Notes under the pieces: generated by a model | Databases searched by the model: none | What the model saw: only the letters and a program-made list of their open reading frames with translations | What the model was told of the DNA's origin: nothing | Source: Alphaproteobacteria bacterium HT1-32 | GTDB taxonomy: Bacteria; Pseudomonadota; Alphaproteobacteria; Rhodospirillales; HT1-32 | Assembly: GCA_009649675.1 (NCBI GenBank) | Contig: WJPL01000001.1 | Span: 702,469 to 766,468, forward strand | Direction of reading: 5' to 3' | Length of the DNA: 64,000 nucleotides | Program-made: the position numbers and the translations under genes | Shown: positions 25,814 through 34,545 of the stretch, piece after piece | How positions within the stretch are numbered: position 1 is the stretch's first letter | Layout of the letters: every line of letters begins with the position of its first letter

Positions 25814-26911
25814 TTGACCATACAGAAAATAGGAATCGCCGGCGCCGGAACCATGGGAACCGGCATTGCCATCGCCGCCGCAAGCAATGGATGCGACGTG
25901 CGGCTTCAGGATATCAGTGAAGACCAGCTGAAATCCGCACAACACCGGATTGTCACCTTTCTGGCCCGGCAGGTCGCCAAGGAACGGATGACCGAAGATC
26001 AGGCCCGGGATATTGCCGACCGGATCGAAGTGATCAGTGAACTGACCGTATTTGCAGCCTGCGATATGGTCATCGAAGCCATCTTTGAAGATTTCAAGAC
26101 CAAGGCAACCCTGTTTGAAAACCTGAGCGAGCTGATTCGCGGAGATATGCCGATTGCGACCAATACCAGTTGCCTGACGGTCGGTAATCTCGCGAAGCAT
26201 GTGAAAACGCCGGAGCGCTTCATCGGGATGCATTTTTTCAGCCCGGCGGAAATCAACCCGATTGTCGAGGTTGTCCGCGGCAAGGACAGTCATCCCGCTA
26301 TTGTCGATCTGGGCCTGGAATTTGCCCGTGCGATCGGCAAGCGACCGATCCTGTGCAAGGATTCCCCCGGTTTCGCCCTTAACCGTTTTTTCTGCCCCTA
26401 TACAAATGAAGCCGTCCGGGCGCTGGCAGAGGGGCTTGGGACAACAGCACAGATTGACCATGTTGCGCAGGAATGCTTTGGCGCGGCCGCCGGGCCGTTT
26501 CAGGTCATGAACCTGATCAAGCCACAGATCAATCTGAACGCGATTCGCAATCTTGACCGACTCGGTCCGTTTTATGCACCGGTCCCGGAGATGGTAAAGC
26601 TCGGCGACAGCGGACTGGACTGGGAAATCGGCGAACTGGACGTCCCCGACGCTGATCAGACGAAGAAGATCGCCGACATGCTGATGGGAGGAACCTTTCT
26701 CGCCGTTCTGCAATGTCTGGATGAACAGGTAGCCAGTGCAGAAGACATCGATTTTGGTGCCGCTCATGCATTGAAATTCAGTAAGCCGCCTTGCGCAATG
26801 ATGAATGATCTCGGCATGATGGGGGTGGAGAGACTAATCCGCTCCAACCTTCATCGTTATAAACTGCCGACGCCTGGCTCTCTTGCCATGATCGGACAAC
26901 TGGCGGCCTGA
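25814..26911 (+). CDS. 3-hydroxyacyl-CoA dehydrogenase
   Basis: NAD-dependent oxidation of 3-hydroxyacyl-CoA to 3-ketoacyl-CoA. TTG 25814 is a convincing start: AAGGAG lies about 8 bases upstream and the Rossmann motif GIAGAGTMGTGIA begins at residue 6. Seen: VIEAIFEDFKTK, TNTSCLTV (~114), the catalytic His-Glu region MHFFSPAEINPIVEVV (~138-153), DSPGFALNRFF (~187) and a C-terminal helical domain. At 365 residues it exceeds the monofunctional ~285 form and appears to carry a second half-domain as in FadB/FadJ C-termini, without the hydratase part. It belongs to the SDR-acyl-CoA dehydrogenase run. Confidence 0.92.
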   Translation: MTIQKIGIAGAGTMGTGIAIAAASNGCDVRLQDISEDQLKSAQHRIVTFLARQVAKERMTEDQARDIADRIEVISELTVFAACDMVIEAIFEDFKTKATLFENLSELIRGDMPIATNTSCLTVGNLAKHVKTPERFIGMHFFSPAEINPIVEVVRGKDSHPAIVDLGLEFARAIGKRPILCKDSPGFALNRFFCPYTNEAVRALAEGLGTTAQIDHVAQECFGAAAGPFQVMNLIKPQINLNAIRNLDRLGPFYAPVPEMVKLGDSGLDWEIGELDVPDADQTKKIADMLMGGTFLAVLQCLDEQVASAEDIDFGAAHALKFSKPPCAMMNDLGMMGVERLIRSNLHRYKLPTPGSLAMIGQLAA

Positions 26912-26946
26912 TCTGAACCGGGAACAGGCGCCATCGGGAGAGCAAG

Positions 26947-27852
26947 ATGGACGCCTGGGTTCCGATCACGATTGCCGGTGCATTTTTCCAGAACCTGCGG
27001 TCGGCACTGCAAAAGCATCTGAAAGGCAAGCTGACCGATTTCGGCTCTGCCTATGCACGGTTTTGCTATGCCGTCCCGCTCGCGGTCATCTATTGCTGGC
27101 TGATTTTGCATTTTCAGGATGCTGACCTGCCGCCGATGGAAGGTCGGTTTCTGTTCTTCGTCACTGCCGGCGCCCTGCTGCAGATGCTGTTCACCTGGAT
27201 GCTGATCTGGCTGTTCTCGTTCAGTAATTTTGCTGTCGGGACAACCTATTCAAAGACGGAAACCATCCAGATTGCGGTGTTCGGATATCTGATCATCGGC
27301 GACACGATGAGCCTGTGGTCGATCCTCGCAATCGTTATCAGCGCCGCCGGGCTGATGGCTCTGTCGGTCGCCCGCTCGACCGTGACCGTGAAAACGCTCT
27401 TTACCAGTCTGGGCAGTAAACCGGCACTTGTCGGGATCGCCACCGGGGCAATGCTGGGCAGTTGTGTGGTTTGCTTCCGGGCTGCTGCACTGTCGCTGCC
27501 GGAGGGCGATGTCTATGTCAGGTCTGCGGTTACCCTGGCCCTGACCCTGATTATTCAGACTGTACTCGGTGCTGTCTGGCTGATCCTGCGCGAACCGGGA
27601 CAGCTGACCGCCGTTCTGAAAAACTGGCGCTGGGGTGGCGCGGTCGGGGTCAGCGGTGTGTTTGCCTCGATCTTCTGGTTCATTGCCATGACCATGCAGA
27701 ACGCCGCTTATGTCCGGGCCGTCGGTCAGATCGAACTGGTGTTCACCTTTATCGCCAGCTATTTCATCTTCAAGGAACGAACGAACCGGATCGAGCTGCT
27801 TGGCATCGGCCTGATCGTCGCCGGGATCGTCATCATCCTGCTGCTTGGCTGA
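26947..27852 (+). CDS. EamA/DMT-superfamily transporter
   Basis: Inner-membrane drug/metabolite transporter of 301 residues with about ten hydrophobic helices in two EamA halves. Seen: the first-half end TTYSKTETIQIAVFGYLIIGD (in two parts, ~99-119), and the second-half AAYVRAVGQIELVFTFIASY (in part) with FIFKERTNRIELLGIGLIVAGIV near the C-terminus. It lies 35 bp after the 3-hydroxyacyl-CoA dehydrogenase gene and may move a substrate or by-product of the catabolic cluster. Direction and cargo cannot be read from sequence. Confidence 0.9.
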   Translation: MDAWVPITIAGAFFQNLRSALQKHLKGKLTDFGSAYARFCYAVPLAVIYCWLILHFQDADLPPMEGRFLFFVTAGALLQMLFTWMLIWLFSFSNFAVGTTYSKTETIQIAVFGYLIIGDTMSLWSILAIVISAAGLMALSVARSTVTVKTLFTSLGSKPALVGIATGAMLGSCVVCFRAAALSLPEGDVYVRSAVTLALTLIIQTVLGAVWLILREPGQLTAVLKNWRWGGAVGVSGVFASIFWFIAMTMQNAAYVRAVGQIELVFTFIASYFIFKERTNRIELLGIGLIVAGIVIILLLG

Positions 27853-28030
27853 CCGACAACTCCGGCAGAACAAAATGCAGAACATCCGGTAACTTGAATG
27901 TTCCGGGGAATATCAGCATCCTGCCTGATGAGGAATGCGGCTCCCTGCTACAGGTGAAGGGGTCTCCCGGCTGGAGGATGGCCTGATGATCAATGACATG
28001 ACAGTGTCCCGTACCGGGACAACCGGATAA

Positions 28031-31000
28031 ATGGAGCAGGCTGTCCAGATCAGCTATCAGCCCGCGCTTGTTGCGACATCCTTCCTGATTGCTTTTTTTG
28101 CCTCCTATGCGGCGCTGGATATCGGCAATCGCCTGTTTGAAAAGATTGCCGGCAAACAGGATCTGCCCTGGATTATCGCCGGTGCTGTTGTGCTGGGCGG
28201 CGGCATCTGGTCGATGCATTTCATTGCTATTCTGGCGGCTGACTTCGGGCTGCCGGTGCGATATGGCTTCAGGCTTACCCTCCTGTCACTGGTTGTCGCT
28301 GTCCTGTTTTCCGCAATCGGACTCTGGGTCGCCACATCGACCAGACGCACCGGGATATCAATTCCACTTGCCGGACTGGCCAGCGGCATCGCCATCGCCT
28401 CCATGCATTATATCGGTATGGCCGCTCTGGTGATCCCGGCCAGAGCCGAACATGACATGCTGCTGATCCTGCTTTCTGTCCTGATTGCCGTCGTTGCCGC
28501 AACCGCTGCCTTCTGGATGATGTCCAACGTTACCCGCGCCCGGCTGAAGGTCCTGGCTGGCGTCATCATGGCCATTGCGATTTGCGGGATGCATTACACC
28601 GGCATGGCCGCGATGTCCTACTTCCCCGAGAATACGATCCATCCGAATCTTGTCGACACCGCCGGCAACGAAATGCTGGCAGGACTTGTTGTCTTCGGAT
28701 CGGCTCTGGTGATTTTCGGTGCCTCTGCGGCGCTCTATGCAGACCGGCGTATTTCTGCCGCGACCGACCGCGAACAGGCAGCCCGATCACAGAGCGAAGA
28801 ACGGTTTCGCAATCTGGTTGAAGCCCTGCCGGTTGCCGTAGTCAGTACAAGGCTGAGTGACGGCACCATTGTCTATGCCAATGCCAGGGCCGCGAATAAA
28901 TTTCGCTATGACCCGGCGCTGGAAAATGCCAGCAACAGTGACCGGTATGTTAATCCGGAGGAACGAATGCAGCTTCTGGAATCGCTCCGGCAAACCGGCG
29001 AAGCAGAGGTGACGGAGTCACTGATGCGCCGGTATGACGGCACGGAATTCTGGGCCCGCATTTCGTCCCGGCGGGTTGATGACCCGGACGGTGCGCTGGT
29101 TATTTCCGGCTTCTTCGACATTTCCGACCGGATTGAAATCCAGACCAGGCTGGAGGAATCACAGGCTGAACTTCGCAGAACCAACAGCAAGCTTCAGGCG
29201 GCTCTGGAGGCGGTAAACAAATATGCCTCAAATCTGGAATCTGCACTCCGCGAGGCCCGGGAGGCAAACCAGGCGACACGGGCAAAGTCGACCTTTCTGG
29301 CCTCCATGAGCCACGAGATCAGGACCCCGATGAACGGGGTGATCGGCCTGCTGGAAATATTGTCGGACACCACACTCGATAACGACCAGATACATCTGAT
29401 CAACACGATCCGGGACTCTGCTCACTCGCTCCTCAAGATCGTCGATGACGTTCTCGATCTGTCAAAGATCGAAGCCGGAAAAATCGATATTGAGCACAGC
29501 AGCTTTGATCCGGAAGAACTGGTAGAAAGCGTTGCCGAGACGCTTGCCGTTGCCGCCCGCAAGAAGCAGCTCGATTTCCTGCTCTATTTCGATCCCGAGA
29601 TCCCCCGACATCTGAACGGCGACCCGGTCAGGCTACGACAGGTTCTGACAAATCTGATCGGCAATGCCGTGAAATTTACCAGTACCGGGTCAATATCAGT
29701 ATCGGCGACACTGGAAGGAACAGCGGACTCCATCGCCGCGGTCCGCTTTACAGTTGCCGATACCGGAATTGGCATTTCACCCGAACAGACCGAAAAGCTG
29801 TTTGAGCCGTTCTCGCAGGCTGAAGCCTCAACCACCCGCCGGTTTGGCGGCACCGGACTCGGGCTGACAATTTCGCGACAGCTGACCAATCTGATGGGAG
29901 GAGAAATTTCTGTCGAAAGCGAGCCTGACGCCGGATCCCAATTCCATGTAAATATTCCCTTCTCGCTGAGTGCGGTCATTAGTGATGACGCCCGTCAGAG
30001 TGATGACATCTCGGGCCTGCGGGTCTGCATTGTCACCGGTGACGAGAAACGTCGTCATGTTCTGTCTTCCTATGCCCGCTATGCCGGGGCTCATATATCC
30101 TTTGCAGATCATCCGGATCACGCGCAGACCGGTATCAACGGAGACCCGGTCGACGTTGTCGTTCTCGGCTCGGATATCATCCGCAAGACCCCGGCCGATG
30201 ATCTGGAAAGTTTCCTCAGCGGCCTTTCTGCCAATCTGGTCGCCATTGCACCACGGCAGAGCGATGCGGAAGCGGTCTCCCGATTTGGCGAACATGTGTT
30301 TGTCCTTCGAAATCTGGTGCGCCGTCGGAATTACCTTCACGCAATCGCCGTTGCTGCAGGTCGTTCATCACCAAAAGAAGCTCTGCTTCTCCCGGCAAAC
30401 CTCGTCGATGAATCGGAGCAACCGGTCCGGGAACAGCCATCTATAGATTTTCCGGAAGACGGGCCCAAAGTGCTTGTCGCTGAAGACCATCCGACAAATC
30501 GCGAGGTTCTGCGACGTCAGCTTAACCGTCTTGGCATACAGGCTGACATTGCCACCCATGGAGAGGAGGCCTTCAGCTTCTATCAGGTCAACGATTATCA
30601 GCTGCTGCTGACAGACTGTCACATGCCCGGCATGGATGGCTATGAGCTGACCCGGAAAATTCGTGAGGTCGAGAAAGAAAGCGGTGCTCATCTTCCGGTT
30701 ATCGCCATCACTGCAAACGCCCTGAGTGGCGAACAGCAACGATGTATCGCCGCCGGCATGGACGACTATCTGTCGAAACCGGTCGAGATCAGCGTTCTCG
30801 ACGCAAAGCTCCGGACCTGGATTGACCTGCCTTCCCCAGCCGCTTCAGCCGTCATGCGACCCGCGGTATCTGTGCCGGCCCCAATGACCGGAACAAACCC
30901 TGAAGCAGAAGCCGAAGCTGCCATCTCAATCGACATTCTGCAGGATCTGGTGGGTGATGACCGGGACTCACTTCGTACATTACTCCAAAGCTTTGTCGAC

Positions 31001-31243
31001 AGCATCGATTCCTCCTCGGACGAGATTACCGCAGCCAGTGACGCGGGCGATGCCGACGCCTTTGAAGAAGCCACGCACAAACTGCTGGGGGCTGCACGAA
31101 CCGCGGGAGCACCGGGGCTGGTGTCAGTTCTGGACTTGATGCGCAAAACCGCAATGGCCGGCGACTGGGCAAGTCTGAAAAATCAGCAGGCGGATCTTTT
31201 CAGGGAAACCAGCAGGGTGAAGGCATTCGTCGACGCCTTTTGA
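28031..31243 (+). CDS. MHYT-PAS hybrid histidine kinase with receiver and HPt domains
   Basis: Membrane sensor kinase of 1070 residues. Order seen: an integral-membrane MHYT domain (~10-235) with MHFI (~62), MHYI (~125) and MHYT (~187); PAS (~255-368); coiled coil (~368-415); HisKA with phospho-acceptor His in SMSHEIRTPMNG (~428); HATPase with NLIGNAVKF, DTGIGIS and GGTGLGL; a degenerate receiver (~660-780) without a clear phospho-Asp; a true receiver with LLLTDCHMPGMDG (Asp ~862) and KP (~917); and an HPt domain with ATHKLLGAARTAG (His ~1016). A full phosphorelay is thus within one protein. MHYT domains are proposed to sense O2, CO or NO through metal. The neighbouring globin fits a gas or redox theme. 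Confidence 0.95.
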   Translation: MEQAVQISYQPALVATSFLIAFFASYAALDIGNRLFEKIAGKQDLPWIIAGAVVLGGGIWSMHFIAILAADFGLPVRYGFRLTLLSLVVAVLFSAIGLWVATSTRRTGISIPLAGLASGIAIASMHYIGMAALVIPARAEHDMLLILLSVLIAVVAATAAFWMMSNVTRARLKVLAGVIMAIAICGMHYTGMAAMSYFPENTIHPNLVDTAGNEMLAGLVVFGSALVIFGASAALYADRRISAATDREQAARSQSEERFRNLVEALPVAVVSTRLSDGTIVYANARAANKFRYDPALENASNSDRYVNPEERMQLLESLRQTGEAEVTESLMRRYDGTEFWARISSRRVDDPDGALVISGFFDISDRIEIQTRLEESQAELRRTNSKLQAALEAVNKYASNLESALREAREANQATRAKSTFLASMSHEIRTPMNGVIGLLEILSDTTLDNDQIHLINTIRDSAHSLLKIVDDVLDLSKIEAGKIDIEHSSFDPEELVESVAETLAVAARKKQLDFLLYFDPEIPRHLNGDPVRLRQVLTNLIGNAVKFTSTGSISVSATLEGTADSIAAVRFTVADTGIGISPEQTEKLFEPFSQAEASTTRRFGGTGLGLTISRQLTNLMGGEISVESEPDAGSQFHVNIPFSLSAVISDDARQSDDISGLRVCIVTGDEKRRHVLSSYARYAGAHISFADHPDHAQTGINGDPVDVVVLGSDIIRKTPADDLESFLSGLSANLVAIAPRQSDAEAVSRFGEHVFVLRNLVRRRNYLHAIAVAAGRSSPKEALLLPANLVDESEQPVREQPSIDFPEDGPKVLVAEDHPTNREVLRRQLNRLGIQADIATHGEEAFSFYQVNDYQLLLTDCHMPGMDGYELTRKIREVEKESGAHLPVIAITANALSGEQQRCIAAGMDDYLSKPVEISVLDAKLRTWIDLPSPAASAVMRPAVSVPAPMTGTNPEAEAEAAISIDILQDLVGDDRDSLRTLLQSFVDSIDSSSDEITAASDAGDADAFEEATHKLLGAARTAGAPGLVSVLDLMRKTAMAGDWASLKNQQADLFRETSRVKAFVDAF

Positions 31244-31264
31244 TTTGCAGGACCGGGCAGTCAG

Positions 31265-31669
31265 TCAGCCGGCCCTCATACGGCTGGCAAGCTCATCGTA
31301 AATTCCACTCCATGCCGCTGTCAGGTCAGGCGTCATGTCATCGCCAAATTCTTCTGCCAGCGTCTTCAGCAGCACATCCTTCAGCACCTGATAATGAACA
31401 TCCTTCACGCCATAATCGATATGGTTACGACCGAGCGACCAGATCCCACGGTCGATTTCATCCAGTTTCGAGGCGTTGTTGACGACTGTCGTCAGGGTGG
31501 CGATCAGCTTCTCACGCTGCTGTCGCAGATCTTTTGGAAACAGCACACGCACATCCGGGGCCGCCGCAAACAGATTTGCGTATAAACGCTGACTGAATTC
31601 ATCGCGCACCGGCAGCAGCCGGATAAAAGACGACTTAACCAGTCTCACCTGTTCCGCGTCTATTGGCAT
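31265..31669 (-). CDS. Single-domain globin
   Basis: Small haem protein of 134 residues, similar to the globin part of flavohaemoglobins and to Vitreoscilla-type haemoglobin. Seen: FYANLF-type helix (QRLYANLFAAAPDVRVLFP) with the CD-region phenylalanine, and the proximal-histidine segment GVKDVHYQVLKDVLL (His ~86-96). It has no reductase domain, so it would need a separate reductase for NO detoxification, or it may sense or carry O2. It follows a receiver-only response regulator by 18 bp on the same strand and faces the MHYT kinase gene tail to tail. Link to that signalling system is inferred. Confidence 0.87.
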   Translation of the reverse strand: MPIDAEQVRLVKSSFIRLLPVRDEFSQRLYANLFAAAPDVRVLFPKDLRQQREKLIATLTTVVNNASKLDEIDRGIWSLGRNHIDYGVKDVHYQVLKDVLLKTLAEEFGDDMTPDLTAAWSGIYDELASRMRAG

Positions 31670-31687
31670 GCCTGATCTCCGGTCTGG

Positions 31688-32185
31688 TCAGCCACCAGAC
31701 TTGGACCTGAGCTCATCATAGTCAATCATCTTGCCTGACAAGCCGGTCGTCACGCCAGACAGCAGTTTCCCCCGGGATACCGGCTTAACGAGATATCCGC
31801 TGATTCCGGTCTTCGCGGCACGCAGTACCTGGGCCAGTTCAGAATGCCCGCTCAGCACGATGACCGGTGTTTCTGCTACATCCTTATCCGGCAGGGCTCG
31901 CAAAGCCTCCAGAAAACCAAATCCGTCGAGAACCGGCATTTGCAGGTCGAGGAAAATAATATCAAAAGGCTGTTTCGCCTTTTCAGTCAGTTTCAGCGCA
32001 TCCTGACCATTTATCGCCGTTGTAATACTCCGCACGCCCAGATCTCTCAGCGCCCCGCTCATCACCGTCTGCAGGAAAACCTCATCTTCGGCGATAAGCA
32101 CCCGGAGAACGCGCATCTGGTCAGGTGTCAGTTCCGGCATAGGACCTCGCAAAGAAACAGGAGCATCCCCTTCAACTGGAGACAA
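31688..32185 (-). CDS. Receiver-only response regulator (CheY-like)
   Basis: Single receiver domain, 165 residues in the longest frame. Starts at ATG 32140 or 32116 (MRVLRVLIAEDE) are also possible and would trim an unconserved N-terminus. Seen: acidic pocket IAEDE, phospho-acceptor DIIFLDLQMPVLDG, switch serine region VIVLSGHS and lysine GYLVKP. No output domain is attached. It lies 12 bp after the stop of a LysR gene and 18 bp before the globin gene. The MHYT kinase gene converges on this pair, so it is a candidate phosphorelay partner, inferred from position only. Confidence 0.9.
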   Translation of the reverse strand: MSPVEGDAPVSLRGPMPELTPDQMRVLRVLIAEDEVFLQTVMSGALRDLGVRSITTAINGQDALKLTEKAKQPFDIIFLDLQMPVLDGFGFLEALRALPDKDVAETPVIVLSGHSELAQVLRAAKTGISGYLVKPVSRGKLLSGVTTGLSGKMIDYDELRSKSGG

Positions 32186-32197
32186 ATCATCACATTT

Positions 32198-33106
32198 TCA
32201 ACCCGCCCGGCGTTCCCGGCAGATCATCCGGAACGCAGTAGCAGCGGCAGAAAGCCGCAGTTCCGCTGGCCGGGCAAGAACGATCTTCAGCCCCGGCGGA
32301 TTCTCCACTAGCGGTCGCGTGACAACTGTTGCCCCGGCATAGGTCACATTGCTGGCCGGTATCAGGTTGAGCAGGGCAACGCCTTCCCCTGCCCCGACAA
32401 GCCCCCGGACCATTTCAAAAGACTCCGAACGATGCCGGATTGTCGGCTGCAAATTGCGGGCAGAAAACAGCGATATGAAATATTCCCGGCTGTGTGGCAG
32501 ATCGAGCAGAACAAGCGGTTCCCGTGCAAGATCCTCCAGAGACACTGTCGCCTGCCCGGCAAGCGAATGCCCCACCGGCAGAATTGCAGAGGGAGATACC
32601 GCCGTCAGAACCTCCGTCTCCAGCGCCGGATCAATTCCCAGTTCATAGGTGATCGCCAGTTCAAACCGTCCGTGAATCAAATTGTGCGTAATGGTTTGCA
32701 GATCACCGTCCTGGGCCCGGACACGAACATCCGGATAGCGGGCAGAAAACGTTGCGATCAGGTCAGGCATCAGAAAGGGGGCTATGGTTGTAAAACAGCC
32801 GATCTCCAGCTGCCCCGCAACCGTGCCCGCATAGCCACGGGCATGCGCATCAAGCTCTGCTGCCTGTGACAGCAACGCCCGTGCTTCGGAGACGATTCCC
32901 CGCCCGGCAGGGGTCAGCGACAGCCCCCGGGCGTGATGGCGAATGAACAACTGCACACCGAAATCATCTTCAACCTGCCGGATCGCAGAGGAAACAGAGG
33001 GCTGTGAGACATGCAGACGTGCAGCCGCAGCCGTGACATTTCCTTCCTCGGCAACCGCGACCACATAACGCATCTGTTTCAGCGTGTATTGGATAGATTT
33101 TTCCAA
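32198..33106 (-). CDS. LysR-family transcriptional regulator, divergent from the PhyH-RidA pair
   Basis: Regulator of 302 residues. Seen: helix-turn-helix GNVTAAAARLHVSQPSVSSA (~22-41) followed by VEDDFGVQLFIRHHARGLSLTPAG, and a full substrate-binding domain. The longest frame starts at TTG 33106; ATG 33073 (MRYVVAV) is an alternative that would begin directly at the conserved fold. It is divergent from the PhyH dioxygenase gene starting at 33207, its probable target, and is followed closely by the response regulator gene. Confidence 0.88.
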   Translation of the reverse strand: MEKSIQYTLKQMRYVVAVAEEGNVTAAAARLHVSQPSVSSAIRQVEDDFGVQLFIRHHARGLSLTPAGRGIVSEARALLSQAAELDAHARGYAGTVAGQLEIGCFTTIAPFLMPDLIATFSARYPDVRVRAQDGDLQTITHNLIHGRFELAITYELGIDPALETEVLTAVSPSAILPVGHSLAGQATVSLEDLAREPLVLLDLPHSREYFISLFSARNLQPTIRHRSESFEMVRGLVGAGEGVALLNLIPASNVTYAGATVVTRPLVENPPGLKIVLARPAELRLSAAATAFRMICRERRAG

Positions 33107-33206
33107 TTCAGTGGAAAGAATAATGATATTTTACATATGCAACGTCAGACCGCAATCTGAACGAAGACAGGGACAGGCACACCGCATCACCGAACAGGAT
33201 AAACCG

Positions 33207-34076
33207 ATGACAATTCTGACAGACGCGCAAATCCGGCAGTTTCGGGAAACCGGATGGCTGCTGGCCTCCAACGCGGTCACGCCAGGACAACTGGCCGGCC
33301 TGAAACAGGAGCTGAAGGGCTGGGTCAGTGACAGCCGGAACCATACCGGCATGTATGGTGAAACCGGCTTTCCCAAACCCCGGTTTGACTGTGCCCCGGA
33401 TCATAAACCCGACCATCCGCAACTGCGTCGGGTCAATAACCCGCAGGAGATATCCGAAATCTATGCGGAAGTCGGGTTCAACAGTGCGATGGTTGATATG
33501 GCGGCAGACCTTGTCGGCCCGGCGGTCAAGTTTCATCATTCAAAGGTGAACAACAAACAGCCCGGCGGCAGCACCGTTGTCGACTGGCATCAGGACTTCA
33601 CCTACACGCCGCATACCAACGACGACATGGTCACGGCCCTGCTGTTGCTGGACGATATGACTGCCGAGAATGGCTGCCTGCTGGTCGCTCCGGGGTCCCA
33701 TCTGAACGGTGCGAAAAGCCTCTGGCAGGACGGCAGGTTCACCGGCAAGGTGGATGCTCCGACATCAGACGCGGCAGCGGCCATCGCCCGGCCCGTCACC
33801 GGCAAGGCCGGGGATGTCTGCCTGATGCATTCCAAGCTGCTGCATGCCTCCGAAGCCAACGTATCTGACCATCCGCGCGGTCTGTTCATCGTCAATTATG
33901 TCAGTGCCGACGCAATGTCGCTTGCCCCCTCGCCGATGGCGAACAGCAATGAAGGCAAAATCCTGCGGGGCGAGGCGGCACGATTTGCCAGACTGACCGA
34001 AACTTCCGTTGAATTACCTGCCGATTACGGCAGCATCACCTTCTTTGAACTCCAGAATCCGGGCAGTACCTCCTGA
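33207..34076 (+). CDS. Phytanoyl-CoA dioxygenase (PhyH) family oxygenase
   Basis: Fe(II)/2-oxoglutarate-dependent oxygenase of 289 residues. ATG 33207 is chosen because homology-like sequence begins with ILTDAQIRQFRETGW and the upstream 41 residues lie in the promoter region. Seen: the iron-binding HxD in VDWHQDFTYTPH, a LLLLDDMTAENGCLLVAPGSH strand region (in two parts), and the distal histidine in LLHASEANVSDHPRGLFIVNY (read in two parts) with the 2-oxoglutarate-binding arginine. PhyH members hydroxylate many substrates, including compatible solutes and small acids; this one cannot be specified. RidA follows by 55 bp. Confidence 0.9.
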   Translation: MTILTDAQIRQFRETGWLLASNAVTPGQLAGLKQELKGWVSDSRNHTGMYGETGFPKPRFDCAPDHKPDHPQLRRVNNPQEISEIYAEVGFNSAMVDMAADLVGPAVKFHHSKVNNKQPGGSTVVDWHQDFTYTPHTNDDMVTALLLLDDMTAENGCLLVAPGSHLNGAKSLWQDGRFTGKVDAPTSDAAAAIARPVTGKAGDVCLMHSKLLHASEANVSDHPRGLFIVNYVSADAMSLAPSPMANSNEGKILRGEAARFARLTETSVELPADYGSITFFELQNPGSTS

Positions 34077-34131
34077 CCGGGACCGGCGAACAATACGGAC
34101 ATCTTCAGAAAACAGGCAGCGGAGCAACCAC

Positions 34132-34545
34132 ATGGCCCATACCAGACATCGCAAATTCAATACCGGTGATACCTATTCCAACCAGAAACTCGATAATGAT
34201 CTGTGCCAGGCCGTAAAAGCCGGCAACACGATCTATCTGCGCGGCCAGGTCGGCACCAATTTTGAAGGCGAGACAATCGGCATCGGCGACCCCGCCGCCC
34301 AGGCCGAACAGGCCATGAAGAACGTCAAACAGCTGCTGGAAGAAGTCGGTAGCGAACTGTCCCATATCGTCAAGATTACCATCTTCATCACCGACCGCGC
34401 CTATCGTGAACCGGTCTATCGTGAAGTCGGAAAATGGCTGAAGGGTGTCTTCCCGGTCTGTACCGGCCTGATCGTCCAGGGGCTTGCCCAGCCGCAGTGG
34501 GTGATGGAGATCGACGTCATTGCGGTGATCCCCGACGACGCTTAA
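34132..34545 (+). CDS. RidA family protein
   Basis: Second RidA-fold protein of the window, 137 residues. ATG 34132 has GGAG 8 bases upstream; the longer frame overlaps the PhyH gene. Seen: NTIYLRGQVGTNF, QAEQAMKNVKQLLEEVGSEL (helix) and VCTGLIVQGLAQPQWVMEIDVIAV. The usual RidA arginine (R-A/V-x-V context) is replaced by TGLIVQGL, so the classic imine deaminase residue appears missing and the activity may differ. It is probably co-transcribed with the PhyH oxygenase and under the divergent LysR. Confidence 0.86.
   Translation: MAHTRHRKFNTGDTYSNQKLDNDLCQAVKAGNTIYLRGQVGTNFEGETIGIGDPAAQAEQAMKNVKQLLEEVGSELSHIVKITIFITDRAYREPVYREVGKWLKGVFPVCTGLIVQGLAQPQWVMEIDVIAVIPDDA

Noticed and set aside
25811-26767. 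318-codon minus-strand frame over the 3-hydroxyacyl-CoA dehydrogenase gene
   Set aside because: Shadow of a gene with intact motifs; no recognisable domain.
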